This document shows, in pieces, positions 1 to 11,844 of a stretch of 64,000 nt of DNA. How positions within the stretch are numbered: position 1 is the stretch's first letter; each line of letters begins with the position of its first letter. The stretch comes from Moniliella sp. 'wahieum' (Eukaryota > Basidiomycota > Moniliellomycetes > Moniliellales > Moniliellaceae), in assembly GCA_003971905.1 (NCBI GenBank), contig RSEE01000076.1:285669-349668 (forward strand), in the 5' to 3' direction. A program made the translations under genes and the position numbers. The notes under the pieces are model-generated. The model was not told the origin of the DNA. It did no database searches and was given only the letters and a program-made list of their open reading frames with translations.

Positions 1-243
1 ATGAACCAGCCGCCGCAGGCCATTTACAACGACGTGATTGAAAAGACACGCGGGTACGTCTTCCGCACCTCGGCCATGGGCCAGGCAATGGACCACAAGG
101 CGCGTCCGCAAGGCTCGACACCGGACAAAGATGCCAAGGACAAGTCGGCCCATGCTCCCAAGAACCAAAAGTCCGCCGAGGACACCCCCACGCCCACCAA
201 CGACCGTTCTACTCCTGCGCCTGTGTCGGGGGCCGACGCGTAA
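1..243 (+). CDS. C-terminal end of an unidentified protein (partial)
   Basis: An open frame enters from the left edge and stops at 241-243. The ATG at position 1 may be internal, so only the last 80 residues are visible. The first third is mixed (IYNDVIEKTRGYVFRTSAMG); the rest is a hydrophilic tail rich in Lys, Asp, Pro and Ser, typical of a disordered C-terminus. I recognise no domain. It faces the CK2 beta gene tail to tail. Confidence 0.45.
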   Translation: MNQPPQAIYNDVIEKTRGYVFRTSAMGQAMDHKARPQGSTPDKDAKDKSAHAPKNQKSAEDTPTPTNDRSTPAPVSGADA

Positions 244-1014
244 TCTACGGTTCTTCGCTACTGTTTTTTGGCTGTTACCCTTGCTTGACGCGTATACGTG
301 TGGACCTCACCATGTTCCGCTCAGCAAGTCCCTCGCGAACCTGGTCAGGTCATTCTGGAGAAAGGATGATACGCCTTGCCAGTCCTTATCGAATATCCTG
401 TCCAGTGCTTTTGACCTGATAAGTCATCGTTGTCGGTACCGGATTTCTCCCCTAGGTTGCCATTCATAACGCGGCGCGGGGCGCGCAAGCCCAAAAAGGA
501 ACAGGACAGACAGGGCAGGACAGGACAGGCCGGGGCAGGGCCAGAGTGGGATAGAGACTGGGGTTAAAAGGGACCAAGGGAGAATTACGAGTACCTGCAT
601 GTGTTGGTACTCAAAAATGGAATGTCCATGCATCACGACAAGATGGTCAAGAAGCATAGGATAGGAGAGGGAGGGACATCAACAAAGAGCCTGTAGAGAT
701 GGGGTACGGCCACCGACTTTTATTACGACACGAAAGTGTCACAGGGTAACGGGGTAGCAGCAGCAGATGTGATCTGAGAAAGGACAGGAGGGGGAGAGGA
801 TGTCATGAGCACCTACCCCGGCGTGGACAGCTCCGCAGTGTCCCGGCCCACTGCATAGGTCCCGACGCCAATCACTGGGGGCTATAGGGGTGGCAGAATT
901 TAGACCCCTCCCTCCGAGATAGACATATGGTCTGTCCTCCGCTCTGCCGCGTCGCCCGCTAAGCTTGGAGTGGTTGACATGGGCTCTACCGCCTGCTCCT
1001 TCTCATCTTCCCTG
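244..1014. other. Convergent intergenic spacer
   Basis: This lies between the end of the left-edge gene and the stop codon of the CK2 beta gene. It contains a purine-rich stretch with repeated ACAGG pentamers at about 495-545. I see no convincing ORF; both genes' 3' UTRs are presumably here. Confidence 0.6.
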
Positions 1015-2096
1015 TTAGTTTGTGGCTGGGTGCACGACCAATGAGCTCGGCATAGGAGTGCGGCGAGAACGGAGCCATTGCATCCTCGGGCCAGACTTGG
1101 CCAGTTCCGAAACGCGGAAGCCGTAGATCCTCGGTGAATACACCATTGGTCGCGGAGGCTCCTGCCCCAATTGAGAGCGAGGAAGCGTGGATGCTTCCTG
1201 GGATGCGCCATTGTCCTCATCGTCCGATGCCACATCCAGGTCCGACCCTGCTCCGTCTTGGAGCAGGGTCAGCAGTCGCGACGACGCGATGGGGGCAGGC
1301 GCCAGATCCCGACAGCTTTGGAGAACGAGGTGTGGGAAAGTAATGCCAAAGAAAGCGCCTGAGCACAGCATAGCAATGACAGAGGCAGGTTAGCAACAGC
1401 GGTATCAAGGAGGAGGAAACGCGTCACGTACCGTCCACGCTGTGGAACCGCGAAGAAGGTGGGGCGTAGCAATCCATGCAGTTGGGGCAGAAGAGTTTGA
1501 CGGTATCCAGCCCCGGCAGGTCGGAACGGCCGCAGGGCAGGACAGGGTGGGAGTGGCAGTATACTCTGGGACAGTAACCAAAATGCCCCAACCCGTACAT
1601 GTCGACCTAGGAAGAAAAGGAAGAAAAGCGTGGCGCGTGTGAAGTGTTAGGGAGGGCCCGTCGATGCCAAGGGCACGGAAACACGTACCATTTGCTGCAT
1701 TCCCTTGGCGGTGAGGATGTACCGCTGGTGGATGAGACCATAGAGTAACTCGGCGCTGCTCTCGACGATGGACACGTCGGGGATTTTGGGGGAGTCCTCT
1801 TCAACTGGGGGGGGGGAGGAGGTTGTGTGAGGGGGGCTGGGTGTGGCGCCACACGGAACGCATACATACGCGGCTCTACGTCGAGGATCATTTCGAGCGC
1901 TTCGCGGTAGAAGGGCACGAGGGCATTGAGGCCCGTGAGGTTGAAGTCATCCTCGATAAAGTCTTCGCTGACCTCGGCAAAGTACTCGTGGCCGGGGAGG
2001 GAGCAGAACCAGCCGATCCAGGTGAGGCTTTCGGTGCCGCTCTCGCTGACGCTCTCGAGGTCGTCGGGGATGATGGGTCGAGGGGGCGTCGGCCAT
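1015..2096 (-). CDS. CKB1: Casein kinase II regulatory (beta) subunit
   Basis: This is the regulatory subunit of the CK2 Ser/Thr kinase tetramer; it dimerises through a zinc finger and docks the catalytic subunits. Exons on the minus strand are 2096-1870, 1804-1689, 1606-1432 and 1358-1015, separated by introns with GTATGT or GTACGT donors. The product reads through the family signatures: [17 protein letters not shown], the acidic [55 protein letters not shown] (four zinc-binding Cys) and SPRIYGFRV near the C-terminus. The start is ATG at 2096-2094, giving [12 protein letters not shown]; joining it to the rest needs one fewer C in the four-base run at 2066-2069, otherwise the frame breaks after His. 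The C-terminal tail after the IYGF motif is not conserved. It is divergent from the uL3m gene across about 415 bp. Confidence 0.93.
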
Positions 2097-2511
2097 GGAG
2101 GAGGCGTGGGGTGGTGGGGGCGGCGGAGGAACGGGGCGGGGGCGGGCAGGCGGCGAGCAAATGGGCGCTTGCCGGTGAAAGGCGGAAAGGCCAGGGCAAC
2201 CCTAGCGCGTGGGAGCGGGCGGGGGACTGGCGCGCTGCGGGTGTGCTTAGGTCAGCGGCCGCGGCCTGTGCTGCGTGCTGGCCGACGCGCTGAGGCGCTG
2301 GGCTGAGGGCGGCGACACCCGGCAGCACAGCAGCCATGCTGCAGCCACGGGGATCCTGAACGTTTCAGCCGCCCCGCTTACCTCACCATACCCCGGTCAC
2401 ATGACCGCCCTGCGGACGTAAGCCAGAAAATCCGCTCCGCCGCCAGCCTTCTTCTTCGGCCGCCCCCGCCGCTCTTCTGCCGTCCGTCGAGCCACCGCCC
2501 CCCCCCGCCCG

Positions 2512-3638
2512 ATGCGCCAGTCGCTCGCCCAGCACCGCCGCCGGCGTCTCGCCACCCGCGGGGCCTCCGCGCTCGGTCGCCACCACCTCCATCGCCTCGG
2601 CCCCTGCGCCTGCCGCCCGCCCGCCCGTGCCCCGGCCCCCGCCACTCCCGCCGCCCCCGTCAATGTTGCCTTCAATGGCGCCGAACTCACTCTTCCGCCG
2701 CTCGACATCGCGCGGCTGACGATGAACGAGCAGATGCCCGAGCTGCCTACGACGGTGCAGCGCGCGCCGTGGCATCCGCTTGCGCAGCGCGTCGGCCTGC
2801 TCGGCTTCAAGGTGGGCATGGTGTCCTACTTTCTTCCCAACGGCGACCGTGTGCCGTGCACGGTGGTGCACTGCCTGAACAACCAGGTGATCCGTACCCG
2901 TTGGTTCAACCCGGCCAAGTTCAAGCTCAAGACCAAGTTCCGCCGGGCGCCGCGTGCGTATGCGCAGTCCCGCCGGCCGTACCTGGGTCTGATGGTGTAT
3001 GCTGGCACAGTTCCGTTTGATACGCTGCCAAAGACCAAGCAGCGCAAGCTCAAGGGCCGTGCGCGTTGTTTCCGCGTGTCTCGCGATGGCTTGTGCCCAA
3101 GGGAACCAAGCTCTCTGTGCTGCAATTTGTGCCAGGACAAAAAGTGGATGTGGTGGGCAAGTCCAAGGGCAAAGGTTTCCAGGGTGTGGTGAAGCGTCAT
3201 GGCTTTGGTGGTGGTCCCAATACCCACGGTACCTCGCTCTGGCACCGTCGTCCCGGTTCGATTGGTTCGAGTGCCACGCCGTCGCGTGTGATGCCGCTCA
3301 AGAAGATGCCCGGCCGGATGGGCGGCAAGAAGCGCACCGTTCACAATGTGCGCGTGTTGCGTGTCGACACGGAGGAGAACTTGATTTACCTCATGGGCCA
3401 GATCCCTGGGCCCAAGCGCGGTCTCATCCGCATCCAAGATGCCATTCGCGGGTTGACGTGGCATGCCCATGGCCAATTCATTCGCGGTCAGCTCGCCGAC
3501 GGCACGCTGGCTACCGGCAACGAGAGCGCTTCCTCGTTCCTCCCCAAGGGCATCAACGGCCTCCCCTTCCCCTGCATCACTAAGGAAATGGAGGACCGCT
3601 ACCCCAAGATTGTCGAGGTCAAAAAGCTGCTCTAGGTA
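2512..3638 (+). CDS. MRPL9: Mitochondrial large-subunit ribosomal protein uL3m (one frameshift)
   Basis: This is a structural protein of the mitochondrial ribosome large subunit, near the peptidyl-transferase centre. An Arg-rich N-terminus without acidic residues looks like a mitochondrial presequence. The uL3 body starts at QRVGLLGFKVGM. It continues through GKSKGKGFQGVVKRHGFGG, GSIGSSATPSRV and GRMGGKKRTVHN, all strong uL3 signatures. The frame breaks at about 3096: TTGTGCCC is read where TTGGTGCCC would keep the family sequence (DGLVPKGTKL), so one G appears to be missing. The stop is TAG at 3636-3638. The start could lie further upstream, because the same frame is open and presequence-like back to 2422, just after an in-frame TAA. 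Confidence 0.92.
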
Positions 3639-4119
3639 TGGCGGTCAAATCAATTGCTATGCTCGTTCCCTTCCCTTTGTCACGTAGCCAATGCACCGGG
3701 GAAGTAAGGTGGCAAAGATGAGATTGCACATGACATGTGGCCGCGTATTAGTAGGAAGCTGGCTTGAAGCTTCAAGGCCCAGAATAGCGTCGTCACCATT
3801 TGACGACAGGATCAGAAATCGTCGATTGTGGTCTTGGTGGGACCACATCAGCTACACCATATCTGGCCCATAAACCAAAATAGGCGATTGACGTACGTCA
3901 GACTGAACCAGACCCGGTGGGGCTGTTCCCTCCCCCTCCCCTTAATCCAAGTGATGAAAACAAGAAAGGAGGCGGGAGTACCGAGGATGCCCACGCTGGT
4001 TCCGACGAGGGGTCTTGGGTGGAGGCTGCCGGAGGCGGAGGAAGAGGAACGTCTCCATGTGCCTCCGCGGATGGGGGATCGGGAGTTCGTGCGGGGGCGG
4101 AGGGAACGAGCTTGGCTCG
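3639..4119. other. Convergent intergenic spacer
   Basis: This is the 3' meeting point of the uL3m and SUMO-protease genes. Short ORFs here are low-complexity and without homology I can recognise. I see no RNA gene. Confidence 0.5.
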
Positions 4120-7100
4120 TTATTGCCAGGTATCAAGTTGTTTGACTGGGACGGAGAAGGGGGGAGATGATGATGCGATGGGACTTTGTCCATTGGTCCC
4201 ATTGGGAAGTTGCTGCTCTGCGTGAATCTCTTCGATTGGTTCGGCGTCGTCCGTGGGGGACTCATTGGTCGTGTTCGGGTGTTGGACCTGGCTCTTGAGC
4301 CACTGGTCCGAAAGACGGGTAATCAGGTGGCGCCACTGCCTTCGCTTTGTACACCTCGTCGGCACCCCAAAACGCCAGGTCGGGATCACACGACCGAAGG
4401 TGACGCAGCGTGTCTTCGGGCGCCGAGGCAAACCGGTCAAAAAAGTGAATCATATAGATCCCGCAATCCCACCAGTTGGGCTGTTGGGGGATAAATGCGT
4501 CAATGTACGCGCACATTATCCGCTTGTCCACCGTCTTGCCCATCTTGTCCTGTGCCTCAAACCGGAGCCACGAACTCAAGTCCCGATTCACTTTCAGGTG
4601 CCCGTTGCGACTCCGGAGCGAGTCAAACGTGATCACTACCGGCACCTCCGTCTGGTCCAGCACGGCAGCAGCTTTATTTTGACGTTGTTGTTGCCGCGCG
4701 GCTCGGGCTCGGTCCAAAGCAGCCGCTCGTTTCTGAGCCCGCTGAGCGGCCCGAGAACGTTCGTCATTGTCGACCGTGCCAGGGGCCACAGAGACCTTTT
4801 GCGGTTCTGGCATGGCGTCATCCTCGATCATAATGGGCGACTGGCTTCGTTTGCCCGCACCACGAGGCGATGTAGCGGGGGACATAGACGAGGTGGAGAG
4901 CGCTAACGGTAGGGAGGACGTGTTCATCTGTTGCTCCGATGCCAGATATTGCGCCAAAGCAGGCACGACGTCTTGTCCAGATTGGACGGTTTCGGCGTCC
5001 AACATGGCGTCACCCGTTTCTTGCTCCCGGGCCTCTTCTGACGGGTCAAACGATCCACTTGCCAATTGTGGATACCCTCCCCCGACGAGCATACCGCGCT
5101 GGCCGCCTTCCGAACCCGATTCGTCATCCGACACGGTGAAGGGAGGAGAAGGTGTGAAGGGGATCGGATCGGTTAAGCTAACTGATTCCAATCGCCTGGG
5201 AGTTGCAAGTGCGGGATTGTTGTTGTCCATGGAGGATTGTCCGGGAACGTCCTGTCGTTCCGGCTCTCCATTCCGCGGAGCGGGATCCAAGTCGCGATAG
5301 TGTTTGTTGTCACTGGGGCTGTATCCCACCAGGTTGGAAGTGCTGCCGTTCTCTGTATCCCATCGAGGTGGAGAAGAGTGGCTAGACACGGGAGACGGAG
5401 ACCTCTTGCCGTTCCTCAGTTGGTTGCCGAAGGGCGGGGAGAGAGATTGGCTCGCGCTATTCTGGGAATTCTGGGAAAGGGATGGGGGCCCCTCCCTCAG
5501 AGAAGGAAACCCGAGAACGGGGCGATCTCTGACGTCCGCCGGATGAGTTTCACTCTTTGTGGGAGTACTGGCCTCACCCATCTCCAGGCTAGGGTCTTTG
5601 GACAGAGAGATGGGGCTTGATATACAACCCTCTAAAGGATCCGGTGAAGACGTAGTGGTGGCTTACGCCCCTTGTGGGCCACAGCTGAGCTTGCCTCTCC
5701 ATGGGATGAAGGAGATACGCGGAACCCTGGCTTGGGGACAAACAATGCCTCATGAGCCGAACTGGGCTTGGGGCTGTGACCCTCGCTGCAAGAGGTCAAG
5801 TCAGACATTGCCGAGGAAGGTTCCCGGGCCTGACGAGCAGGGTCCGCTAAAGTAGGCATCGGGATGGACAGGCTAGATGGGCGTGGTGATGCTTGCTTCG
5901 GAGGAGATGGCGATTCTGTCCTTGTTGTTCGTTCTCTGACAACGAGATGTCCGAAGATTGCACGGCAAGGCGGGACGTTCGACCGGACCGGCGCCTGGTC
6001 TCAGCAGGGCGAGAGTCACCAGAATCCGGGCAGGTAGCTTGAAGGATGCGCGCAGGATGAACAATGATGGCAAGGTACCAGTGCAAGTTCTCATTGATGG
6101 GGACAACAATGTACCGCTTACCAAACACATCGACATCTTTGGTCCACTTGCGCACCCGGGCGTAGCCAGCTTCCCGATCCTTGGCTGAAGTGAGCTGGGT
6201 GTAAAAAAAGGCAGTAAGAACGAGGATCTGATCGGCCCCAGCCCGGTGGACCGGATCAACGTCTTGCTCCAGTTGAGAATGAATGTACTTGAGCGCAAAG
6301 TCAATTACCGTGTCATTCAGCCATGCTCCGTCGTCCAACTTGAACATATCGCTCTTGACCAACGCAACAGAGCCCTTGCCGCCGTTTTGAGGATAGAATA
6401 GGATGGTAGTATCCTCTTCGGGCGGAAGTGGAGGCCGAGTAGAAGCGGGGTTGGCATGGGACCGGGCCAGAGAATTGGCCTGATCCAACTCAGCTTCCGA
6501 GTCAAGCCCCAACTCAGACACGGAGTCTGAAGAAGAGAGGAGGAAGGCTGAACCCGATGTCTGAGGGGCGCGCGCTGGCTCGCGATTTGGGCGGGAGGCG
6601 CAGACAAAGACCCGTGCGCTTCCTCGCCAGCCTCTGAGCCAAGTGGTGCGAGAGTCAGTTTGCTCCGTTTGGTACCATGCGGTGGGAGCGTCTGACTCTT
6701 CCTGCCCGACATAGAAGAGTCTGAACCCGAAATGGGATCCCACAAGGAAATGTCAAGCGAAGCAATCAGGTCGGAAAGGGGAATATGGTTGGGGTGTTAA
6801 GGCTAGTAGACACTTTGGGTGCGGCGGTCATTTTCGCCAATCGGCGTTGAAGACTGTCGCTCGAGTCGGAAAGTGTGAAAGAAGCGCCCTTTGCCTGTGC
6901 GGCCTTCAGGTGACGGAACAGATCCACGTATTGTTGCTCAGCTGGTTTGGTGACACTAAAGCGCAGAGCCACTTCCATCGAGCTTTGAACCTTGGCAAAC
7001 TTCATGCGAGGGACATATCGTTTGAGAGCCAAGGCTCCTGTGTTCCGCCGCTGGGGGGGCATATGCAACTTTATCCAAAGGGCATGGTCCTTATGGCTAT

Positions 7101-8510
7101 CCAAGGCCTTCATGGGCAGTGAGGATGTTAGCAAACACGCGCGCATGCACAAAAACGGCCAAATACGTCAACATACCATCTCCACTGCCTCCATGTCATC
7201 TTCTTGGATTACCCAATACTCATCGAGTTCAAGTGGAAACATGCCAATCTTGAGAGGAGGGAGAACCTGGAATCCAATACACTTGGCCCAGCCGCCGATC
7301 CAAGGAGGATGCCGTCCAGTTGACGACATTAGGCACAATAAGCTGAACCAAGCCAAGTTTGACTCGCTCTGGTTTGGGCAGCGATGTCGTCGAAAGTAAT
7401 GCAGGCTTGGGCACAGTCTGAGTGGCAGGCCTCTCTTCGTCATCCTCGTCGTCTGACACTTGGGTGGTCCGGGGTATAGACCGAGGGCGCGAGAGTGGGG
7501 CGCCACTGTCGTCATTGGAAACGGAACCCAGCAGATCAAATGTCTTTTTGACAGGTGCTGGTGAGCGCGAGGACGCCAAGTCGATAGGCTTGTTGATTGG
7601 TTGCGCTGTCATGCGCGGGGGCGGAGAGTCATTGCTGGTGGCGGAATGGGGTGTCATGGTATGGGAGGAGGACGTGCCAGACTCGGGAGCCTGGCGCTGC
7701 ACGGCCGCGTCATACCACGAATTGGTTGAGCGGAAATATGTCTCAGGGCAGCGTTTGCGCTTCCGGTTGGTCCCGCCAGGTGTCGTAGGCTGTGGTGCCG
7801 GGGAGGAAGGCGGGGGGGAGGAATGGGAGTGTGTTGATGAGGGGCGGGGCAAAGGAGGAGGGTGCGAGGGGTCCGCTGCAGGGGGCGGAGCCAGCTCGGG
7901 CTCATCGTCATCCGAGTCGTCGATAGCGATCGGAGCCAAGGAGTTTGAAGGTACAGGGGGCCGCGGGGGACGGATGCCCATGGGGGCCGAGGGGGCGCGA
8001 GCGTTGCGGACAAAGGGTGAGTACGTAAAGGACAACGGGCCGAGGAGGTAGAAGCCGAGCTGGGTCGGGACGAAGCGCGGCGGGAGGAAGGCTTGGTGGA
8101 AATGACGAGCTGGTTGGACGCAGCGGGGGCAGAGGCCGGAAGGGAGACAGGACGGTATGCGACGAGTGTGGCACGAGGCCCAGTTGCTGGGTGGGCGGAG
8201 GCTCGAAGCGTATCCTGGCCGAGGGACGGGGGCGTGCGCGTGCGCGTGGACGCGGGTTGAGGGGGGAAGGGGTGCGGGATGACGCAGAAGAGGAGGCGGC
8301 GGTGGTGGTGGTCTTGTGGGAGGGGCCGGCCTGTATGTCGAGGTCGATGGGGGGCGGACGATCACGAGGAGACTGGGATGGCCGGGTCGAGGGCGACGCA
8401 TGGGCGGGCTGGTGCGCCTGTGGCATCATCCCACCGCCATCCACGGCGATCGGAGGGGGTGGAGGGATGGTGGCGGGGGGGGCAGGGGGCGTGGCAAGAC
8501 GGCTAGCCAC
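4120..8510 (-). CDS. ULP2: Ulp2-type SUMO-specific cysteine protease (SENP6/7 class), several frameshifts
   Basis: A C48 protease that trims SUMO, especially poly-SUMO chains, in the nucleus. The N-terminus (about 8510-7560) is a Pro/Ser-rich disordered region with an acidic IAIDDSDDDE motif. A following region (about 7400-6790) resembles the PH-like domain found in fungal Ulp2. The catalytic domain is split as in SENP6/7. The first half has FLxD-like DDGAWLNDTVIDF, AFFYTQLT, RVRKWTKDVDVFGKRYIVVP and NENLHWYL (catalytic His). A disordered insert of about 400 residues follows. The second half has VITFDSL (catalytic Asp) and IPQQPNWWDCGIYMI (oxyanion Gln, nucleophile Cys). Introns are visible at 7176-7108 and near 6815-6720. 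Frame changes at about 7320, 6600, 5850, 5600 and 4330 break the ORF while the protein continues. The extreme C-terminus runs in the frame ending at 4120. Confidence 0.88.
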
Positions 8511-9824
8511 TGTCGGATGCTCGGGCGGCGGCGGTTGACGCTCGCTCCAAAATCAAGGCCACTCCAGCCCTGGCCAGTCTCTTTGGGCAAGGCCGCATGC
8601 TCACTCAGTACTACTCACCGCCGAGGCCACCGTCCCGCCCCCACCCACTCGGGGCGGGAAGGGACTACAGACGTTGAAAGTTTAACGACTAAATTTAACC
8701 ATGCCTCCAGCGAGTATTTCAGCAATGGCCCCAGCACTTCGCCTCTTCCATTTCAACTTTCACATCGCTTATCGTGCTCACGCCAAAGCCCCCACAAGCC
8801 TGCTTCTCCATCACGCACAGCCTCCAGCTGCTCCCCAGGCATCCCAGGCACCCCTCACCCCTGTCTTGTTTCTCTTCCTCCTGGGACTTTCGAGCAGGCC
8901 AGCATGCCTGAGTCCCAGGAAAGTGGATGGCCGAGGAGCCGCGAGCCCTGCACACCAGTCAAGTCCATGCTAGTATTATTCAGTTGGGCTGATCCGAGCA
9001 TTACCAGCGAACGAAGACACCCACGAGGTCGTGCCTGTGCCACTCGCGAAGCGATCTTCTCCCGGCGCATGCGCATCATACAAAGAAAGGTCTGAAAATT
9101 CACGCTCTCCCTATCAGAGACCATGATCGACGAATTTGACGATGGATACCTATATGACTTCCTTCGTACTGGGTGCCGATGGATGGTCTGGCTCATTTGG
9201 CGGGTGGTCCATAGTATCTCAAACGTCCAAGCAGCCTCGTATTTTCATCAAGAGCCGCATGGATGTCAACACTGGTTTCCACAAAGAGTTTCCCATGCTC
9301 AGCATAACGGGTCCCTGTAATCCTGTTGATTCGGTGAATAAGAGGATCCCTACTACGCTTAGACTTCCAACTTCACACAGCGTCTCAAGGAACATCTTCA
9401 ACAAGGGGAAGAACCCATGCAGCCGCATGGTTCTCAACTGTCCGAAGCCACCTGCATGAGCAGTATACGATAATGCCTTCCAACCATGAATCCCATTCCC
9501 ATTGTGTGTTGTGTAACGAGCGATTTGTCGTATCCTCAATACGTTTCTCCTGCAGCCTGATGGATGCATGGCATGGGGAGGCGCCGTGTCTATACCATCC
9601 GGCCTAGTCCATCGTGGACTAGGTCACGAGTAGTATTTCGCTGCTCTCACACCCACCCCGCTCGATAGTAGGTGCCTTGCTGCGAAGTAAGCAACCGGGC
9701 GGAGAAGGTGAGTCAGACACAGGGGAGAGAGGTTGAGGGGACCCCAAGGAGGATGCTGGGGGAATCAGGAAACCGACATGCCTACTGGAGAAAGGGAAGG
9801 AAAAGAAGAATGACCCAAAGTGCT
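8511..9824. other. Intergenic region upstream of the SUMO protease gene, no confident gene
   Basis: Short ORFs occur on both strands. One minus-strand stretch (about 9345-9195) reads like ordinary protein but is closed by stops on both sides, so I do not call it. A perfect inverted repeat lies at 9603-9623. The rest is mixed-composition DNA expected to hold the ULP2 promoter and the 3' UTR of the CKS1 gene. Confidence 0.45.
9603..9623. repeat. Perfect 9-bp inverted repeat with 3-nt loop
   Basis: CCTAGTCCA, then TCG, then its exact complement TGGACTAGG. It could form a hairpin in DNA or RNA; it sits about 200 bp beyond the stop codon of the Cks1 gene, in its 3' flank. Confidence 0.8.
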
Positions 9825-10216
9825 TCACTGGTAGTTCTGTAGGTACTTCTCCGCATAATCTTTCTCGCGGCGGAAAAGGAGAATGTGGGGTTCGGGAGCT
9901 GCCGAGGATGGCTGGTTAGTGTATGCAGGAAGAGGGGGAAGCGGGAGGGGGAAGGAACGAAGACGTGCAACGTACCGTGCACTTCGTAGTGCTCCCACCC
10001 TGGCGACTGCTGAATGCCGATCGAGCGCCACTGTTCGTCAGTGAGCTTGCGCAGGACGCCCGGCTCGTTGGGGTCAAAGTACTCTTCTGGCAGCTGCTTG
10101 AGAAGCTGCTTGGGGAGAATCACATGGCGGTACTCCCATTCATCGTCTGCGTATTTGTCCGAGTAGTGTATGCGTGCAACCAGCTCTTCGTACGAGTACT
10201 CGCGCCGCTTGGACAT
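9825..10216 (-). CDS. CKS1: Cyclin-dependent kinase regulatory subunit Cks1/Suc1
   Basis: A small adaptor that binds Cdk1 and phosphorylated substrates and promotes multi-site phosphorylation. Two exons, 10216-9976 and 9898-9825, encode 104 residues, a normal Cks length. The intron has a GTACGT donor, a CTAAC branch site and a CAG acceptor. Family signatures run in order: [35 protein letters not shown] and, across the splice, [14 protein letters not shown]. This is one of the few genes here with no frame error, so it helps calibrate the others. It is divergent from PAM17 across about 355 bp. Confidence 0.96.
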
Positions 10217-10571
10217 GATGGGTACGGGGCAAGGTTGGGCTCAGCTGAGAGAGCGCAGCACGCGTAGGCGACGTACGCGGACAGGCAAGAGCGCATCAGC
10301 TGGCATGTCACGCACGGAAACCAATGCTCCATCGGGTTCGGTGCAACTGCGCCGATGCACATATTCACAGTGCATCCCATATCACGTGTTGGCCGCGCAT
10401 CACACATCACGCGGCGTGCCCCCTGGCACGTCACCCGTTCCGCGCGTCGGAATCCCCCTGCTGTGTGGCATTTATTGCCTGACATGGCGCCTCGCTTCTG
10501 CTGCCGCTGGCAGGCTACCGGCCAGCCTGCCCAAGCCGTCTCAGCGGCACCACCGTCTCTGTGACCAACCA
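10217..10571. promoter_or_regulatory. Divergent promoter region between CKS1 and PAM17
   Basis: A 355-bp gap separates two start codons facing away from each other, so both promoters must lie here. It contains CACGTG at about 10385, an E-box core, with no further evidence that it is used. Overlapping ORFs are shadows. Confidence 0.5.
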
Positions 10572-11392
10572 ATGCCCATCCATCGCGCCGTTCGCCCGCA
10601 CCCTGTCTTGCTCGCACCCTCTCTTGCGTGGCGTAGGACACTGGTCTCGTCCAGCACTGCCCAGGTCGCGCCCACCCCCCTTGGCAAGCAGGAGGCCACC
10701 CGTCGCGCCCAAGCTCAGGCTGCCGCCGAGGCGGCCGCACAGGGCAAAGCCCCTGTGACCTGGGACGAGTATCTCAAGCTGCGCAACAACGCCGCACAGC
10801 CAGCATGTTCTTCACGTGGCCCACCACCCTCTTGACCGGTGCAGGCAGCGGTGCCTATCTTGCCGCCAACGGAATGCCGTTTACGTTTGCTGGGATTGAC
10901 CCCATGTTGCTCTCGGCGGCGGGCATGTTGCTCGGTACAGGTGCTGGTCTTCTGCTTGGACCGGCAATTGGTTCAACAGTATGGGGCATGGCTGAACCGG
11001 TCCAAAGCCCAATCCATTACCCAGAAGGATAAGGCCTTCTTGACCATATTCGTCGTAACCGTGTGGACCCAATGATGCAAAGTGTCCAAGTACGTCACGT
11101 CCTGTATAACCTTGTCTTTTGTGGTTCTCCATTCTGACATGCATGACTTGCCACCTCTTGCGGTCCTACCAGAACCCCATTCCTGACTTCTACGTGCGTA
11201 TTGTTTTCCTTGGACCAATCTCAAGATTGCCATGTTGCTGTGATTTTGTACTGAATTTGTGTGCCTGTACTGTTGTGGCAGGGGGAAAAAATCGGTTCGT
11301 TGCACGATTATCGTCACTGGCTTCGTGATCAAAACACGTACCGTCGCAAAGTCGCTTATGGCGTCAAAGAGGACGAAGAGAAAGTGTATTAA
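10572..11392 (+). CDS. PAM17: Pam17, subunit of the mitochondrial presequence-translocase motor (frameshifts)
   Basis: An inner-membrane protein of the TIM23-associated import motor. Exons are 10572-11089, 11173-11193 and 11282-11392; the middle one is only 21 nt (NPIPDFY). An Arg/Ser-rich N-terminus fits a presequence. Family landmarks are VTWDEYLKLRNN, two hydrophobic segments (around FFTWPTTLLTGAGSGAYLAA and LLSAAGMLLGTGAGLLLGP), [29 protein letters not shown] and QNTYRRK. The frame breaks near 10788 (a base missing before CGCCGC), near 10983 (an extra G in a G run) and near 11040 (a missing T, giving FFDHI when restored). Confidence 0.92.
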
Positions 11393-11844
11393 AAGGCCAA
11401 TCAAAAACATGCAGTTATCATGCATGCCTGTGAGCACTGCTGGGCAAGTGGGCTCTGTTTGCTTGGCATTGCAAAACGACACGCATCTTTGGCCTGTGTT
11501 TGTTAGGTGTCAGTGGTTGGATATGCTGCCGTGAAGAAGCAAGAGGTGAGGGACGGGCTGGTGACTCGCAGAGTCTGGGTCTGGTGGAGCAAAGCCAGGG
11601 GATTAGGTAACCACGGCGATTGCTGAGTAGAGTAGTTGCTACTAATAAACAGCTCTCCGCCTTCAGCTTCAACACTGTTTTTTCCAGCCCCCAAGCTATA
11701 CGCCTGCTGTGCTTCTGTACTTTCGGTTTGGCATTGGATGCTCAGTCGAGGATCTCGGATCCATTTGGCCATTCCCACGCCCCATTTCCGTTCTTTCCCC
11801 TTTCCCAACCTGTCCTGCCGAATCCAACAGCCCGACGAGCCGTG
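11393..11844. other. Short intergenic region between two plus-strand genes
   Basis: It should hold the PAM17 3' UTR and the promoter of the PTRHD1-like gene. A pyrimidine-rich stretch lies at about 11765-11820 just before the next start. Nothing else is evident. Confidence 0.45.

Noticed and set aside
9195-9345. Protein-like minus-strand stretch (RITGTRYAEHGKLFVETS)
   Set aside because: Bounded by stops on both sides, no start, no splice sites that join it to anything; could be chance.
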